Origin: Hypsibius dujardini
Taxonomy: Eukaryota > Tardigrada > Eutardigrada > Parachela > Hypsibiidae
Assembly: GCA_001579985.1 (NCBI GenBank)
Contig: LRSR01010210.1
Coordinates: 1-43,787 of the forward strand
Length of the DNA: 43,787 nucleotides
Direction: 5' to 3'
Part shown: in pieces, positions 1 to 10,549 of the stretch
Layout of the letters: every line of letters starts with the position of its first letter
How positions within the stretch are numbered: the first letter of the stretch is position 1
Position numbers and translations under genes: made by a program
Notes under the pieces: generated by a model
What the model was told of the DNA's origin: nothing
Seen by the model: only the letters and a program-made list of their open reading frames with translations
The model's database searches: none

Positions 1-79
1 CGAGAGCTTCGGCCTTTTTGCAGGCCACGCTGGTGGGAAAATCCTCGCGGCTCGAAAATTTCTGCACCATTTTCTCCAT
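1..79 (-). CDS. Partial hypothetical protein, 5' end only
   Basis: Reading the minus strand, an ATG at 79 opens a frame of 26 codons that runs off the left edge without a stop. The peptide begins MEKMVQKFSSREDF and contains a Cys-Lys-Lys stretch before the edge. The composition looks coding, but it is too short to assign a family. A second in-frame ATG lies three codons in. The gene would be transcribed away from the GPCR that starts at 829. It could also be a chance frame. Confidence 0.35.
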   Translation of the reverse strand, partial: MEKMVQKFSSREDFPTSVACKKAEAL

Positions 80-828
80 TGTCAAGCCTTCTTCTTTCTC
101 CAATTTTTAAACTGCTCGGAGTTTCATCGGAGGTTTTGGTTGACAGATCAATTTCAAATGAAAATGATCCAGATGAAGCAGGGAAACAGTGAGGTGAATT
201 TTGAGCTTAATCAATGGATCAATCGAGTGTCAAATGCAGATGTACGCAACGGCCAAAAGTGGCTCAAACTTGGACCATACTATTTTACTGGGCACCGGTA
301 AAAAAGTGTCTTTAAATCGGGCAGCCTATTATTGTGGCCGTGTGTGTACATCTGTTGCATGGCTGTTTTCACACACGGTTTGTTTGTATACAGTAGTGGT
401 GGATGTAGAATGCACCATGACGCAGACTTCCTATTCTCAACAAACACATCGTGAACGATCGCCACATCGGTTGTCCAGGCTGCAACATATCGAGGTCAAT
501 CCGGGAAGGTCAAGGCTTGCCTTGCGATGACGATCATCCGGATAAAGGGGGCAGTTGTTGTGGGATTTTTTATTTGTTTACCATCCCGGCCATCCCGAAA
601 CTAGCATTACGATGCTGTGTGTAAACACGCGTGATGCGTTTGAAATCAAATGACGTATACGTCAAAAAAGTCCACATAGGTTCGCGAATGAGAAATACAT
701 CTACACATATTACATCAGCTTGAGCGGTACCTGGACTTACAAGGACTTGTTAGTCGTACTCCAGCATCATAAGAGTACGTATTTAAGGCAGAGTCCGACT
801 GATCTGTTCCTTTGCAGACGGCAAAGAG
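80..828. other. Intergenic region upstream of the first GPCR
   Basis: No convincing coding exon is seen. The stretch holds a palindromic CRE-like site at 651-664. A pyrimidine-rich tract ending in TTTGCAG at 811-817 lies 11 bases before the GPCR start codon and could be the acceptor of a 5' UTR intron. Confidence 0.5.
651..664. promoter_or_regulatory. Palindromic CRE-like site
   Basis: The 14-bp perfect palindrome TGACGTATACGTCA contains two inverted TGACGT half-sites, the core recognised by bZIP factors of the CREB/ATF family. It lies about 165 bp upstream of the GPCR start at 829. Occupancy is not shown by the sequence. Confidence 0.35.
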
Positions 829-3264
829 ATGGATCTCCAGCCGCCCGATTCGGTTGCAAAGTTAAGTCTTGTCTGCATCGAAATCGCCATGGTCGCCGCC
901 AATGTCATCGGCAACGGACTGGTGGTCATCAGCTTCATCAAGTCCCCCAGGTTGCGGAAATATCTGCCGTATCTCTGGCTGCTGCATCTGGCCTTTGCTA
1001 ACTTCCTCTTGGGCACAGCCTTCCTCTATCATGTGCTAATGTACTTCGGATGCGTCGAGTCTCAGCGGCAGAGCTGTGTGATCCGGTTTGCCATCTCCAT
1101 CACTGCCCTTCTGGTTTCACTTTCTTTGCTGGTTTGTTTAGCCACTCATGTGTTCGTGTTGTCTGTGAAGTTTTCCTTCAGCTCCAAGGCATGGGTGTCT
1201 GCGCGAAATCTGCACTTCGTCGGGCTGGTGGGATGGGTCTGCGCGAGTGCGTTCGGTGTGCTACCGATATTGGGGGTCGGTGTGCGGGCCGACAATGTCT
1301 CATCTTCATCAACGGGGACGGTTCTATGGAATGACAGTTGTGATTGTAAGATCGCCAATGTACGTAGGTATTGGTGACATTGTTTTTACAAATCAGAGTT
1401 GCACTAAGAGTTCTCGAGCTCGCCGAAAGAGAGTTCTCAAACCAGTCGAAAAAAAAACCGTTTTGGGGGGACCGAGAGCATTGCGCGCTTGCTTAACGGC
1501 TTAGAGATCGACAAGGAAAACGAATGATTGTTGAAGTGCTGGCGAATAAGCTTGGTTGGGATTGTTAAAGGTGGAATGGTGACGAGGACGGGCAGGTAAA
1601 ACGATGGCCGGCCTGACAGGTGGCATGGATCTCTATCTCGAAGAGCACGAATAGATTGGCCGCCGGTTTAAGGTCGCGGTGGACGGGGGATGAAAGGAAG
1701 AGGAATGAGTGGCTCGAAAGGTTGAATGACTGAAAAACAAAAGGACTGTTAAAAAAGTGACGGACGCACGGACGGACGGACGGACAACTTTTTGTCCGAT
1801 TGAAAACCGCGGCAGCGACGAAAGGTCGATAGACTAACAAAGGAACTGATGATATTTACCGCTTTACGGAAGGAGCAGTCTATGCCGCCCGAGCAGTTGA
1901 AGATGCATGGACTCACGGTGCGGTCGCTTAGCCAGCAAATGGAACAAATGGTCAACTAACAGAAGTGTCGATTGAAGAGTAATCCCGACAACCCATTTAA
2001 CAAACAGATCGGTAAATGACTGATGCAGGTACAAACGGGGCAGTGGATGGATCAATGGCCCAAAGGATCCTCCCGATCGACGCCAGTCGCTTAACGCCTG
2101 GATTGCACTTTTCACTACTCTATCCATTTATTCAAAGTTCCATCGTTGCTGTAATCCATCGAACGACCACTGATAAATCTCCAAAAAGGAGTACATAAGC
2201 TGACCGGGGGTTAAAGGGCCGATTACTTGGCTTCCGGTTCACCAAACCTCATCTTTCTTTCCACCAATCGCTATCTCCAGCTATCTTTCCGCTGCTTTCA
2301 TTAACCTTTCAGCTACGTTCGGCTACCTTTAGCTACCTTTGACTACATGTCACCTACCTTCCAACTACCTTCCAGCTTTCTTCAGCTATCATCAGCCATC
2401 CTTCGGCTTCCCTCCGCTACATGTAGCTACCTTCAACGATTTGTCACAGCTACCTTCCAACTTGTTTCCAGCTACCTTCCAACTATCTTCCAGTTATCTT
2501 TCACTGAGGTTCCAGCTATCGTCAGCTATCTCTAGATACCTTTCAGCTGCTTTCTGCTACCTCCAGATACTTTTAGCTACCTTTCAGCTACATTCTCGTT
2601 ACCTTCAGTAACCTTTCAGTTATCGGAAACTACCTCCTCCGTTGTATCGGTACAGCAATCCGACTCGTGCAGAAATCCGTCCGTCGCTGTCCTGCTTGAT
2701 CTGGTTTTATTCATCCTTGCAGTTCGTTTTTCGCTCTTTATTCCAGGCGCTTCACTTCGTATACACGCACACACCGGTAAAACATCATTAACCCTGAAAT
2801 TATTTTCATTCCCTTCACAGGTGCTATGCCCCTGGTACTTTTACCTCCTGTCTGTCATACTGATCTCCTTAGCCACGGCAATCTGCGCCGTTTACTACCT
2901 CATTCAACGGCAATTGAAGCTTCGCCGGAACTCATCAGCGTCCTTATCGGCGATCCCGCAGCCCACGTCGCAGGCCATTATTGCTGCAGTCGGATCCGAT
3001 AAAGCTCTGAAGACGTTCATGCTCGCGTCGGTGTCATCCGTTCTCTGCGTGGTGGCGTTTGTCTCCTTGATCGTACAGTACCTGCAGCAGTCCTCCGGGA
3101 GTGCACAGGACTTCTGTCATCGTGGTCTCAGCTGGCTGGGATCCATTGCCGTGCTGGCACTGTTCCTGCATTCGTGCCTGAACCCAATTGTGTACTCTTT
3201 CAGACTCGGAGCCTTCCGGAAGAGCTTCAGTGCCGTCTCAACTGGAAGGTCAATGAATACATGA
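829..3264 (+). CDS. Orphan rhodopsin-class GPCR, two exons
   Basis: Exons are 829-1359 and 2821-3264, joined in phase 0 (AAT|GTACGT ... TTCACAG|GTG), giving 324 residues. Exon 1 encodes helices 1-4 and extracellular loop 2 with a CDCK motif. Exon 2 encodes helices 5-7. Helix 1 has the GN pair (VIGNGLV) and helix 7 keeps NPIVY. Helix 2 reads LAFANF, so the usual Asp 2.50 is Asn, and the DRY box at the end of helix 3 is absent. A Cys before helix 3 (RQSCVIR) could pair with loop 2. The ligand is unknown. A degraded paralogue lies immediately downstream. The start is the first ATG; the N-terminus is very short, so an upstream exon is possible. Confidence 0.8.
1759..1785. repeat. Short (GGAC)n microsatellite
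   Basis: A run of GGAC/GCAC tetranucleotides inside the single intron of the first GPCR, surrounded by GGAC-rich, purine-biased sequence. Confidence 0.6.
2280..2640. repeat. Degenerate 10-12 bp minisatellite (CAGCTACCTTC-like)
   Basis: About 30 imperfect copies of a short unit related to CAGCTACCTTC/CAGCTATCTTC run through the 3' part of the first GPCR's intron. Units vary in length and sequence, which suggests an old, drifting tandem array. It ends about 180 bp before the exon 2 acceptor and is pyrimidine-rich on the sense strand. The open frames across it are low-complexity by-products. Confidence 0.75.
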
Positions 3265-3657
3265 GATCACACCTTTGAGAACGTAAATTAAACGCTCTAT
3301 TTTTTGCAGATTCACCGGGTTCGGGAATGCTTTTGAGACAAACTTGGAACTGTCATTTCTAGGTCAATACTAATTCCACCGCCTCAATTTTATTATTGTT
3401 TAAAACGCCTCTCCATGTGAGCATCCATTACAGACCAAAATGAAATGTAATCTAGATCCCGGAATGTGGCAGGCAGAAACCAATGGCAGACCCGACCTCA
3501 ATAATGGCCAAGGTCACACCCTCATTTGATACCAAACAAATTCGTTTCGCAAAACTAAAACCCATTTTTGGATAGCCCGACACAATAACGCAGCGAAAAA
3601 AGAGTTACATGAGATGAAAGACAAGTGCCCAATAACCTAACAGATTAATAATAATAT

Positions 3658-4756
3658 CACGTGATTCTCTATTTTGGGAGTGTGGAATGGTCCACTCGAA
3701 GGGCCTGCTTGGTGAGACTCGCTATAGCGACGGTCACCCTCTTGGTGTCGCTGCTGATGCTGGTCTTCGTGGCCTTCCAGGTCCTGCTCGTGGCTATGAA
3801 TTTTAAAACGATAGCCTGGATCCGTCAGCGAAATCTTCCTTTGATTGGTTTAGCTGCATTGATTGTTGCCTTGATGTACGGAATTTTGACTAAAGCATTC
3901 CTAACTAAAAAAACCTATTTAAAAACAAAAATATTAAACTATGAAAATATAAATTTGGATACATCCTTTATTTCTTCATTTAAACTTTGAAGTCAGTTTT
4001 ATATCTTAAGGATTACAACCGAGTTCTTTGTTTCATAGGAAAAAATTAACCAGAAAAAACTAAAGAAAAATGTCAAATTATCAACTAATTTCAACTAAAA
4101 CTAGGCTAAAAGTGTTATTAATTAAAGGAAACTAAACTAAAAATCCTTAGCAACTAAGTTTTAGGATGAGTAAAAAACTTATTAGTAGTAGATTAATTTT
4201 AGCTTTTGTCATCTCTACCGGCGTTATAGTTTTGATGCGTTAGAAGGTGTGGAGGCCCTGGTATTTTTTTACCTTAACCGCCATTTTGGTCACACTGACC
4301 GTGATCCTGTTTGTTCTCTATTTCCTCCTCCGACGCACAGCTACGCTGTCAAAGAGAAATACTCCAGCCTTAAAAGCTTGTCCCTCAACGTGCAGTACCG
4401 CTAACGAAGTCGAAAAGGGGAGGAAGACCTTTATTGTCGTCTCGGCCACATCCGTGCTCTGTGTCGGTCCATTTGTGTCTTTGGCCGCTCAATTCCTGCG
4501 GCAATCAACCGGCTGGATTGAAGACAACTGAAATCCAAGATTGAGCTGGTTGGGTTCGATTGCCGTTCTGCTTCTGCTTCTACACTCGTGTGTACAGAAG
4601 CAACTCGTGTACTCTCTCATATTGCCGGTATTTCGCGACAGTTTCCGGGTCATCTTGACGGGCAAGCCAGTATTGTTGAAGCAAACAGACAATAGGAACG
4701 CATGTGTCACCCGTTCTAGATTCGAACGGTCGTCTTATTCGGAAACGGCACTGTAG
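3658..4756 (+). pseudogene. Decayed paralogue of the upstream GPCR
   Basis: The first block, 3658 to about 3890, matches the helix 3-4 part of the 829 gene (ILYFGS versus VLMYFGC; RRACLVR; RQRNLPLIGL) and then dissolves into AT-rich DNA. Helices 1-2 and loop 2 are missing. The second block starts at 4247 after an AG acceptor (RPWYFFTLTAILV) and matches exon 2. It carries an in-frame TGA at about 4529, where the intact copy has Cys TGT, and the frame reopens at once (LSWLGSIAVLLLLLHSC). The helix 7 NPIVY motif is replaced by KQLVY. Truncation, nonsense codon and motif loss together indicate a pseudogene. Confidence 0.8.
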
Positions 4757-4789
4757 CCACCCACGGTTTTGAAACATGCGGAACATTGT

Positions 4790-5170
4790 TCCCTTTTTGT
4801 CCTATTGTTCCCTTTTTTGTTCTATTGACCATTGTTCCTTTTTTTACATTCAACCCTGCTCTATTTTGTGAATTTACTGTATGCCTTTGTTCCTTTTTTG
4901 TGTGGCAGTTTGTTCCTTGTTCACCGAAACTGTTCCTTCATTTATTTTTTTGTTTGCTAAAACTGTTTGAGTATTTCGTTTCTGTTTTCAAAAACTGTTC
5001 TTTCCCTTGTTCCCTTACTGCAGACACTTTTCTATTTTTTGTTTGCAGAAACTGTTCCTTTGTTGTCACCTTTTGCAGTCACTGTTACTCTCCATTTCAT
5101 TCTGCAAAAGCTGTTCTTTTTTGCCGGCAATCGTTATTTCCTTGGTCAACTGCACACAGCATCGCAATTT
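4790..5170. repeat. Degenerate T-rich minisatellite (GAAACTGTTCCTTTT-like)
   Basis: Repeated imperfect units built around CTGTTCCTTTTTTG, often preceded by GCAGAAA, follow the GPCR pseudogene directly. Unit length is irregular, roughly 20-40 bp. All open frames across it are low in complexity and rich in Phe, Cys and Leu. Confidence 0.7.
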
Positions 5171-5291
5171 GTTTTGGAAAGGCAAAGGAATTTTTAATAA
5201 ACTACAGTCTATAACCGGAAATGAGTGAACTGATTCATAATACAACCAAGACGGTGAGACTTTACTACATCATAACACCATTGTTTAATCA

Positions 5292-5389
5292 GTCAGTGGT
5301 TTATCGTCTTTCGGTTTTCGCACATATCGCAAGCCATGTATGCGATGAGATTAAAGGTGAGTTTGTCTAACAGCAGTTGGCTTTTATAG
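5292..5389 (+). promoter_or_regulatory. Upstream block conserved between the MARVEL paralogues (copy 1)
   Basis: The segment starts with GTCAGTGG and continues through TTCGCA and TAAAGGT landmarks. It aligns with 7433-7528 upstream of the second MARVEL gene. It lies 292 bp before the ATG, against 287 bp for copy 2. The conserved position points to a promoter or 5' UTR element, though shared duplication history alone could explain it. Confidence 0.4.
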
Positions 5390-5583
5390 GCAGGCGGGAT
5401 CACAGACCAAATCTAAACTTACTAAGCGTTTCTACCAGCGACTGGGACACTCGCTGTCGGCTTTCTGTGGACATGCATCTCGCTGTAAAAGAGACGTTCC
5501 ATTTCGCGATTTCTCCATTTTGTTGACTGTTGTCTTTCGAACCGGGTTTCTTCGGACTAATCAGTCGGAAATTGGCCGTGGAA

Positions 5584-6696
5584 ATGATGGCCGAAATGCC
5601 TCCAGGTGGAGGGAATACAGCCCCGTATCCCGGGCCGACGTACAATCCCACACCACCACCTCGAAGGGGGATCGCCTTTGATCGAAGTTACATTTTCAGC
5701 TTACCCGGAATACTAACGTCATTGGCTTTGGTAGGTAGATGTATACACACCTTGAATACCGTGGTGAAATATTCGCTAATTTCCTTTCACCATAAATATC
5801 AATTACCAATTCCATTAATTTATAACTGCTTAATTAATTATTATTATTAATTAATAATTAATTAATAACTGTTGAGTTCATGGAGTTACTTACTGGTAAT
5901 TAACTCTTATTATACCGGTAGTTGTTTTCGTTCTGCGGTCTCGTCTCAATTGAGGTATTCAAATCCAACCTCTACTCCTCACCTTACTTCTTATTCTACA
6001 ACTTTTGGTCGGGAGGATCAGTATTTCACGAATTTACTATTGTGACCTCTTGGTTGCTGCTGATGTCCTTCACCATTGTGGCAACGCTGCAAATCTATCG
6101 TGTAATATCCATCCGAGGGCGCATTATGAAATTCATCGTACGTGGGGCTTTGAATAACTGGATGAAATGATATTCCGACAGTTTTTTAAACTACCGGCTT
6201 TTATTTCAGATGCTCGGCCACTCAGCCTTTTGGGCTCTGCTGACATTAATTTCGTCGGCTGTCTTACTGAGCTCCTGGAACAACTTTTGGTCGACCTCGG
6301 GCTCGTCAGCTGTGGCGGCTGAACGAGCTGCTGGTGTAAGTCATTTATGGTTACGTTCCTTAGACCTCACCGGGGATGATTTTCACAGCGAATAATCTGC
6401 ATCACGCCACACTACTTTTATCCAAATATTTTCTTAATAACGATGATTACAAAACCTATTTCACGTTGTGGCCAATACAAATAATAATAATTTATGTAAA
6501 CTCGTAGTCATCATGAATATGGGACTAATATAATTATTGACAGGGCTTTGAGGTTCGAATACTGTTCTCATAAGAATCTTTCGGCGTGTTTTTTCAGGCA
6601 TTTGGACTGCTGGAATCGTTCGCACTGATGGGCGTAGTCGGATTGTTAGTGTTGGACATGTTGAACGTCCTGAAAACCCCTCTTTTTGAAGACTGA
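5584..6696 (+). CDS. MARVEL-domain (CMTM-like) four-helix membrane protein, copy 1
   Basis: Exons are 5584-5730, 5922-6137, 6210-6335 and 6598-6696, all joined in phase 0, giving 195 residues. The cytosolic N-terminus is Pro/Gly-rich and leads into FDRSYIFSLPGILTSLAL, which resembles the opening of a MARVEL domain of the CKLF-like (CMTM) type. Helix 2 lies in exon 2 (TIVTSWLLLMSFTIVATL), helix 3 in exon 3 (FWALLTLISSAVLLS) and helix 4 in exon 4 (FGLLESFALMGVVGLLVLD). The protein ends at PLFED. MARVEL proteins act in membrane apposition and vesicle traffic; the specific role here is unknown. A paralogue with the same exon plan follows 1 kb downstream. The start is the first of two consecutive ATGs, matching copy 2. 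Confidence 0.82.
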
Positions 6697-6776
6697 GGCC
6701 CATTGGTACAAAATTATTCCTTTCGTTTCACAGCCGGGGTTGCCACAAAATTTTTGCCCTAATCCTATTATTCCAA

Positions 6777-6782
6777 AATAAA
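6777..6782 (+). terminator. Candidate polyadenylation signal of MARVEL copy 1
   Basis: AATAAA lies about 80 bases after the stop codon of the upstream gene, a suitable distance for a 3' processing signal. Confidence 0.4.
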
Positions 6783-7074
6783 AAACTGTTTTGTCATTTG
6801 GTATTTCAACAGAACCAAAGGGCTGACTGAACTATTGACTGCATGGGCAGATAGATAAACAAGACATACAATAAAGTACCAACGGATCAATTTGCTTTTT
6901 TGTTTTCTAACTCTTCTCGAATGGAGATGAAAAGAGATGAAAATATTCAAAAAGTGAATTGATTTATTGATTGCCCTTTTCAAGATTTTAGAACGTCCAA
7001 TTGCGAAGTTAACGTGGAGCGTGTTTTAAGAGACCATTAAAGGAATAAGTTAAAGACAGACAAACAAAAAGGAA

Positions 7075-7101
7075 AGACAACAGACAGACAGACAGACAGA
7101 C

Positions 7102-7140
<39 letters not shown>
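7075..7140. repeat. (GACA)n microsatellite
   Basis: About 15 near-perfect GACA tetranucleotides lie between the two MARVEL genes. One interruption (CACAGA) is visible. The reading frames across it are artefacts. Confidence 0.95.
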
Positions 7141-7432
7141 TAAAGGATCAAACGTTTTTGGATAACTTGTTTCCGTGAATGGTCTGAAGATCTGGCGTCT
7201 TGTCTTGCACGTACGATACTACATCTACTTTGATTTTCAAGGTAAAGGTTGATGACAAAGGGTACTTGAGCACATTGTTTTTTTTCCAAATATCAACGGC
7301 GAATACATTGTGCCGGAAATTTATCACAGACAGTTCGTGTCCTACGTCCGGAAATGAGGCTTGACTGACTGTGAACTCGCAATGAGCCAAAGACTGTAGA
7401 ACTCTTATTACACCATTTAATGCCATTGTTCG

Positions 7433-7528
7433 GTCAGTGGCTTATCATCGATCGGTGTTCGCATATCAAGACTTCTGCTTGCAATGGGAGTAAAGGTTGG
7501 TTTGCTCAAGACCAATTGGCTCTTGCCC
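7433..7528 (+). promoter_or_regulatory. Upstream block conserved between the MARVEL paralogues (copy 2)
   Basis: This is the counterpart of 5292-5389, with the GTCAGTGG start, TTCGCATATC and a TAAAGGTTGGTTTG segment. It lies 287 bp upstream of the copy 2 ATG. Confidence 0.4.
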
Positions 7529-7719
7529 GGCAAGATAACAAAGCTCAAGTTGTGCGCCATGCGTCTTCGCGCCTTCCATTGGAAAATTCGCGGTCGAATT
7601 TCTGATGCTTTTGGGACGCCCATTTTCTCGCCCTATTTGTGTATTTGTTCTGTTCCGTTTGTTTGTTTGAGAGCGGGGGTGTTTGCTTAATATATACCTC
7701 ACGAAACTAAAGTGTGAAA

Positions 7720-8605
7720 ATGATGGCCGAAGTGCCCAATGGGGGCCAGAAAGCCCACGACGTATGGCCTGGACACAATCCCAACCCGGGAACTCCTCCA
7801 GGGAGAGGCGTTGGGTTCGATCGGAGTTTCCTTTTCAGCATACCGGGGATACTTACCCTGCTGGCACTGGTACGAACACTGATATATTTTTATATACATA
7901 TTTACTATTAAACATTATTTACTACTATTTACTATTAAATATTGCATTTCAGTTGTTCTCGTTTTGCGGATTTATCTCTGTGGAAGTATTCAAGTCCTAC
8001 TTCTTCTTGAGCAGCTCAGCAGTGTTCCTTGAATTTACAGTTGTCACGTCATGGCTCATGCTGCTCATGTTCATGATCGTGGCGACATTCCGAATCTACA
8101 AGCTTATATCCATTCAAAGCCGTGTCATGATATTCATCGTACGTTGGTCTTGCTCAAAGAGTTTCTATGGGTTACTAGTTATTTAGGTTATTATTGTTAT
8201 TTATTACATATCATCCCATTACCTGAACGTGGCTTTTCAGATGATAGGCACTTCCGCATTTTGGGCTGCCTTCTCGCTGATTTCTTCGGCCGTGGTTCTA
8301 AGCCTGTATGCAAATATTTACTTTCCTTACATCTCGCAAGCTAGCACGGCGCTATCAGCCATAAAAGCTTCCGCGGTAAGAACACCTTTCGCCTGTCCAG
8401 ACATGAAAATGTTCCTGTGATGGGTGTGATGGGTGTGTGTGGTACTTGTTTGGAGGATCGGCCGTGCGACTGAATGATAACGAGTATCGTGCTGTTTTTT
8501 CTGTAGGCATTTGGACTGTTGGAATTTTTCGCACTGGCGGGAGTCACCGGCATCTTGCTGCTGGATCTGTTGAACGTCAGGAAAACATCCCTTTTTGAGG
8601 GATAA
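7720..8605 (+). CDS. MARVEL-domain (CMTM-like) four-helix membrane protein, copy 2
   Basis: Exons are 7720-7869, 7953-8138, 8241-8375 and 8507-8605, all in phase 0 as in copy 1, giving 189 residues. It starts MMAEVPNGG and continues with FDRSFLFSIPGILTLLAL, the MARVEL-like first helix. Later helices read VVTSWLMLLMFMIVATF, FWAAFSLISSAVVLSLY and FGLLEFFALAGVTGILLLD. The C-terminus SLFEG parallels PLFED of copy 1. The first extracellular loop is about ten residues shorter than in copy 1, and the second extracellular segment differs most, so the luminal surface has diverged while the helices are conserved. Introns are very short (83-131 bp). Confidence 0.83.
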
Positions 8606-9837
8606 TGCTGCTGACGCCAACGACAAAGGAGTCAGACAGACCTCTGCTGCCTAATTATTTCAACAAAAATTCTATCTAAATGACTAACTTCTTCTAGAAG
8701 GGAAATTGGTTTAGCTATTGTCAGGGTTGCTATGTCAAACGAAGTCTACCGTTAGGTTAGATTATTTAAATCACTTCTTCCGGACTTTGAATATGTGACT
8801 GATTAATGCTTCAGAAATATAGCTGAAAAATCTGTTTTTGAGCGATATATTTGTAGCTGTACCGTCTAGCGAGTCGTTCTATAGCTTAAATTAAAAGTCG
8901 TGGCTCCCGGGTTAGCTGTCGCCCCAAATAATTTTTCGGTGTGGTGGTGGAAGATTTAAACTGGGCCGTAGTCTAAATGGTAGGTTACTCTTATGAGTTA
9001 ACGTGCTGTACGCTACATAGGTGATAGAATTGAGTGTTTGTGACAGATAGCGAGGACTTTTGTGGTCGTTCTTGTTACGTTGAGGTAAGATTCTAAATTA
9101 CTGGTGGGCATTGCAGTAGTGTGTCTAGGGGTTGCAGAAAGTCTGGCAGACAGACAGACTAACAAGCAGGCAGGCAGACGGACACGCAGGCAGGCAGACA
9201 GACAGGCAGAGACATGTGTCGTCTGTGTACGTGTTCTCTATAATTATAGCTGTGTCTGTATATGCTTGTCTGTGTTTATGCCTGTGTTAGCATATCAAAT
9301 GTGCCTCTTTTTTTGCGTGACTGTGTATATTGGCGGCCTGTGCTTACAGTAGCGGCCTGTGCCTCTATGTATGTCTATTTCTGCGCGACATAGACCGTTA
9401 TGCGGCGGCAACGAATTCCCCACCCAGAAAACGATACGTAAGTAGCGTCCCTTCAGATTTTCCAGATCGATCATGATTCTTATAACAACGGTAACACGTT
9501 GGAGAAGGTCTGTTCTCTAGGGGTGACAGCCCTTTATGTATGATTTTCCCATACAACTTGACATTTTTGTACTATTGGTCCTCTAAAGATACCCAAAATC
9601 AGGAAGACTCGGCTGACTCGTCGAAGGACTTGATGAATCGCACCATAGCAAGAGCTCTTGCTTCAACCGGTTGTTTGTGTAAATACTCTCGTCGAACAGA
9701 TTAATTAAAAGAGATCGCGTCATATCGCGACGAGCATTCGGGAACGCACTCGCTAAATCGCTTACGACAAGGTCGAACATGAGTGAGAACATGAGAACTG
9801 TGAGAACATGAACATCACAAAGTTCCGAAAATTTACA
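8606..9837. other. Intergenic region without a recognisable gene
   Basis: No exon with family similarity is seen on either strand. It contains an imperfect GACA/GGCA repeat near 9146-9210 and T/G-rich sequence to about 9370. Confidence 0.5.
9146..9210. repeat. Imperfect (GACA/GGCA)n microsatellite
   Basis: A run of CAGACAGA and CAGGCAGG tetramers with interruptions, a degenerate member of the GACA repeats common in this window. Confidence 0.8.
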
Positions 9838-9986
9838 CGTTGTAAACTACATACGAAGCAAAAAAAGTGTGCGCTAACTCAGTTAAGCCATTTATCTCGG
9901 ACGTGTGTACAGCAGTGCAATGGGCACGATTCAAACGGCCTAACTCGATTAGCGCAAGGTTTTTGCCACATGTGTAGTATACGCCG
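9838..9986. repeat. Foldback (inverted-repeat) element
   Basis: The left arm at about 9842-9889 and the right arm at about 9937-9982 are imperfect reverse complements. Shared landmarks are GTAAACTACA / GTATACTACA, GCAAAAA, GCGCTAA and GTTAAGCC / GTTAGGCC. The 47-bp centre is weakly self-complementary as well. The size and structure fit a small non-autonomous DNA transposon, but no target duplication was recognised. Confidence 0.6.
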
Positions 9987-10549
9987 CAGTATATGATATG
10001 ATCACTAGTTATAATTGTTCTGACCGGTAGCTGGTACTCACTCACCAGGCAGTTTCGGGGAAAGTAAACGGCAATAAGTTCTAAATAGTAGTAAACAAAG
10101 AAGTCGGGTTGAACACAACCCGGAATGTTTTTCTTGCTCCGATTCAAGACTCGGTGTTGAACTCGTTTCGACTCAAAGAAGTGTTTGAGCCACTAGCGCC
10201 GAATGTGATGTCACGATGCAACTTGCAGGGTGAACCACAGTATCCCTTTACCCCCCCCCCTCCCCCCATTTTGTCGTGCTCTTTTCCACTCCATCCCTCA
10301 AGCGAATTCACCACCGATTCAATGAATTCCATTGATTTTGTCACGGTATTTATTTGTGTGACGATCGGCAGGACGACTGGCTGAGCGAAAAACTGCAACT
10401 GTGATATCCTAAGCATATTCAATTCTGACGTCACTCGACATAGGCCGCATTGCAAGCATCAATAGTCAGAAGTTCAGTGGATTTTACTTTCACGGGAGCT
10501 AGGTATTTCCGTGGTTGAAAACGCGCAAGTGATTTTCTGAAGATTCCAA

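Noticed and set aside
4529-4531. TGA aligned with a Cys codon, which could mean selenocysteine
   Set aside because: The copy lacks helices 1-2 and the NPxxY motif, so nonsense decay is the simpler reading. No SECIS-like element was recognised.
6545-6560. TTGAGGTTCGAATAC resembling a tRNA T-arm
   Set aside because: No acceptor stem or anticodon arm at proper spacing; it lies in a MARVEL intron.
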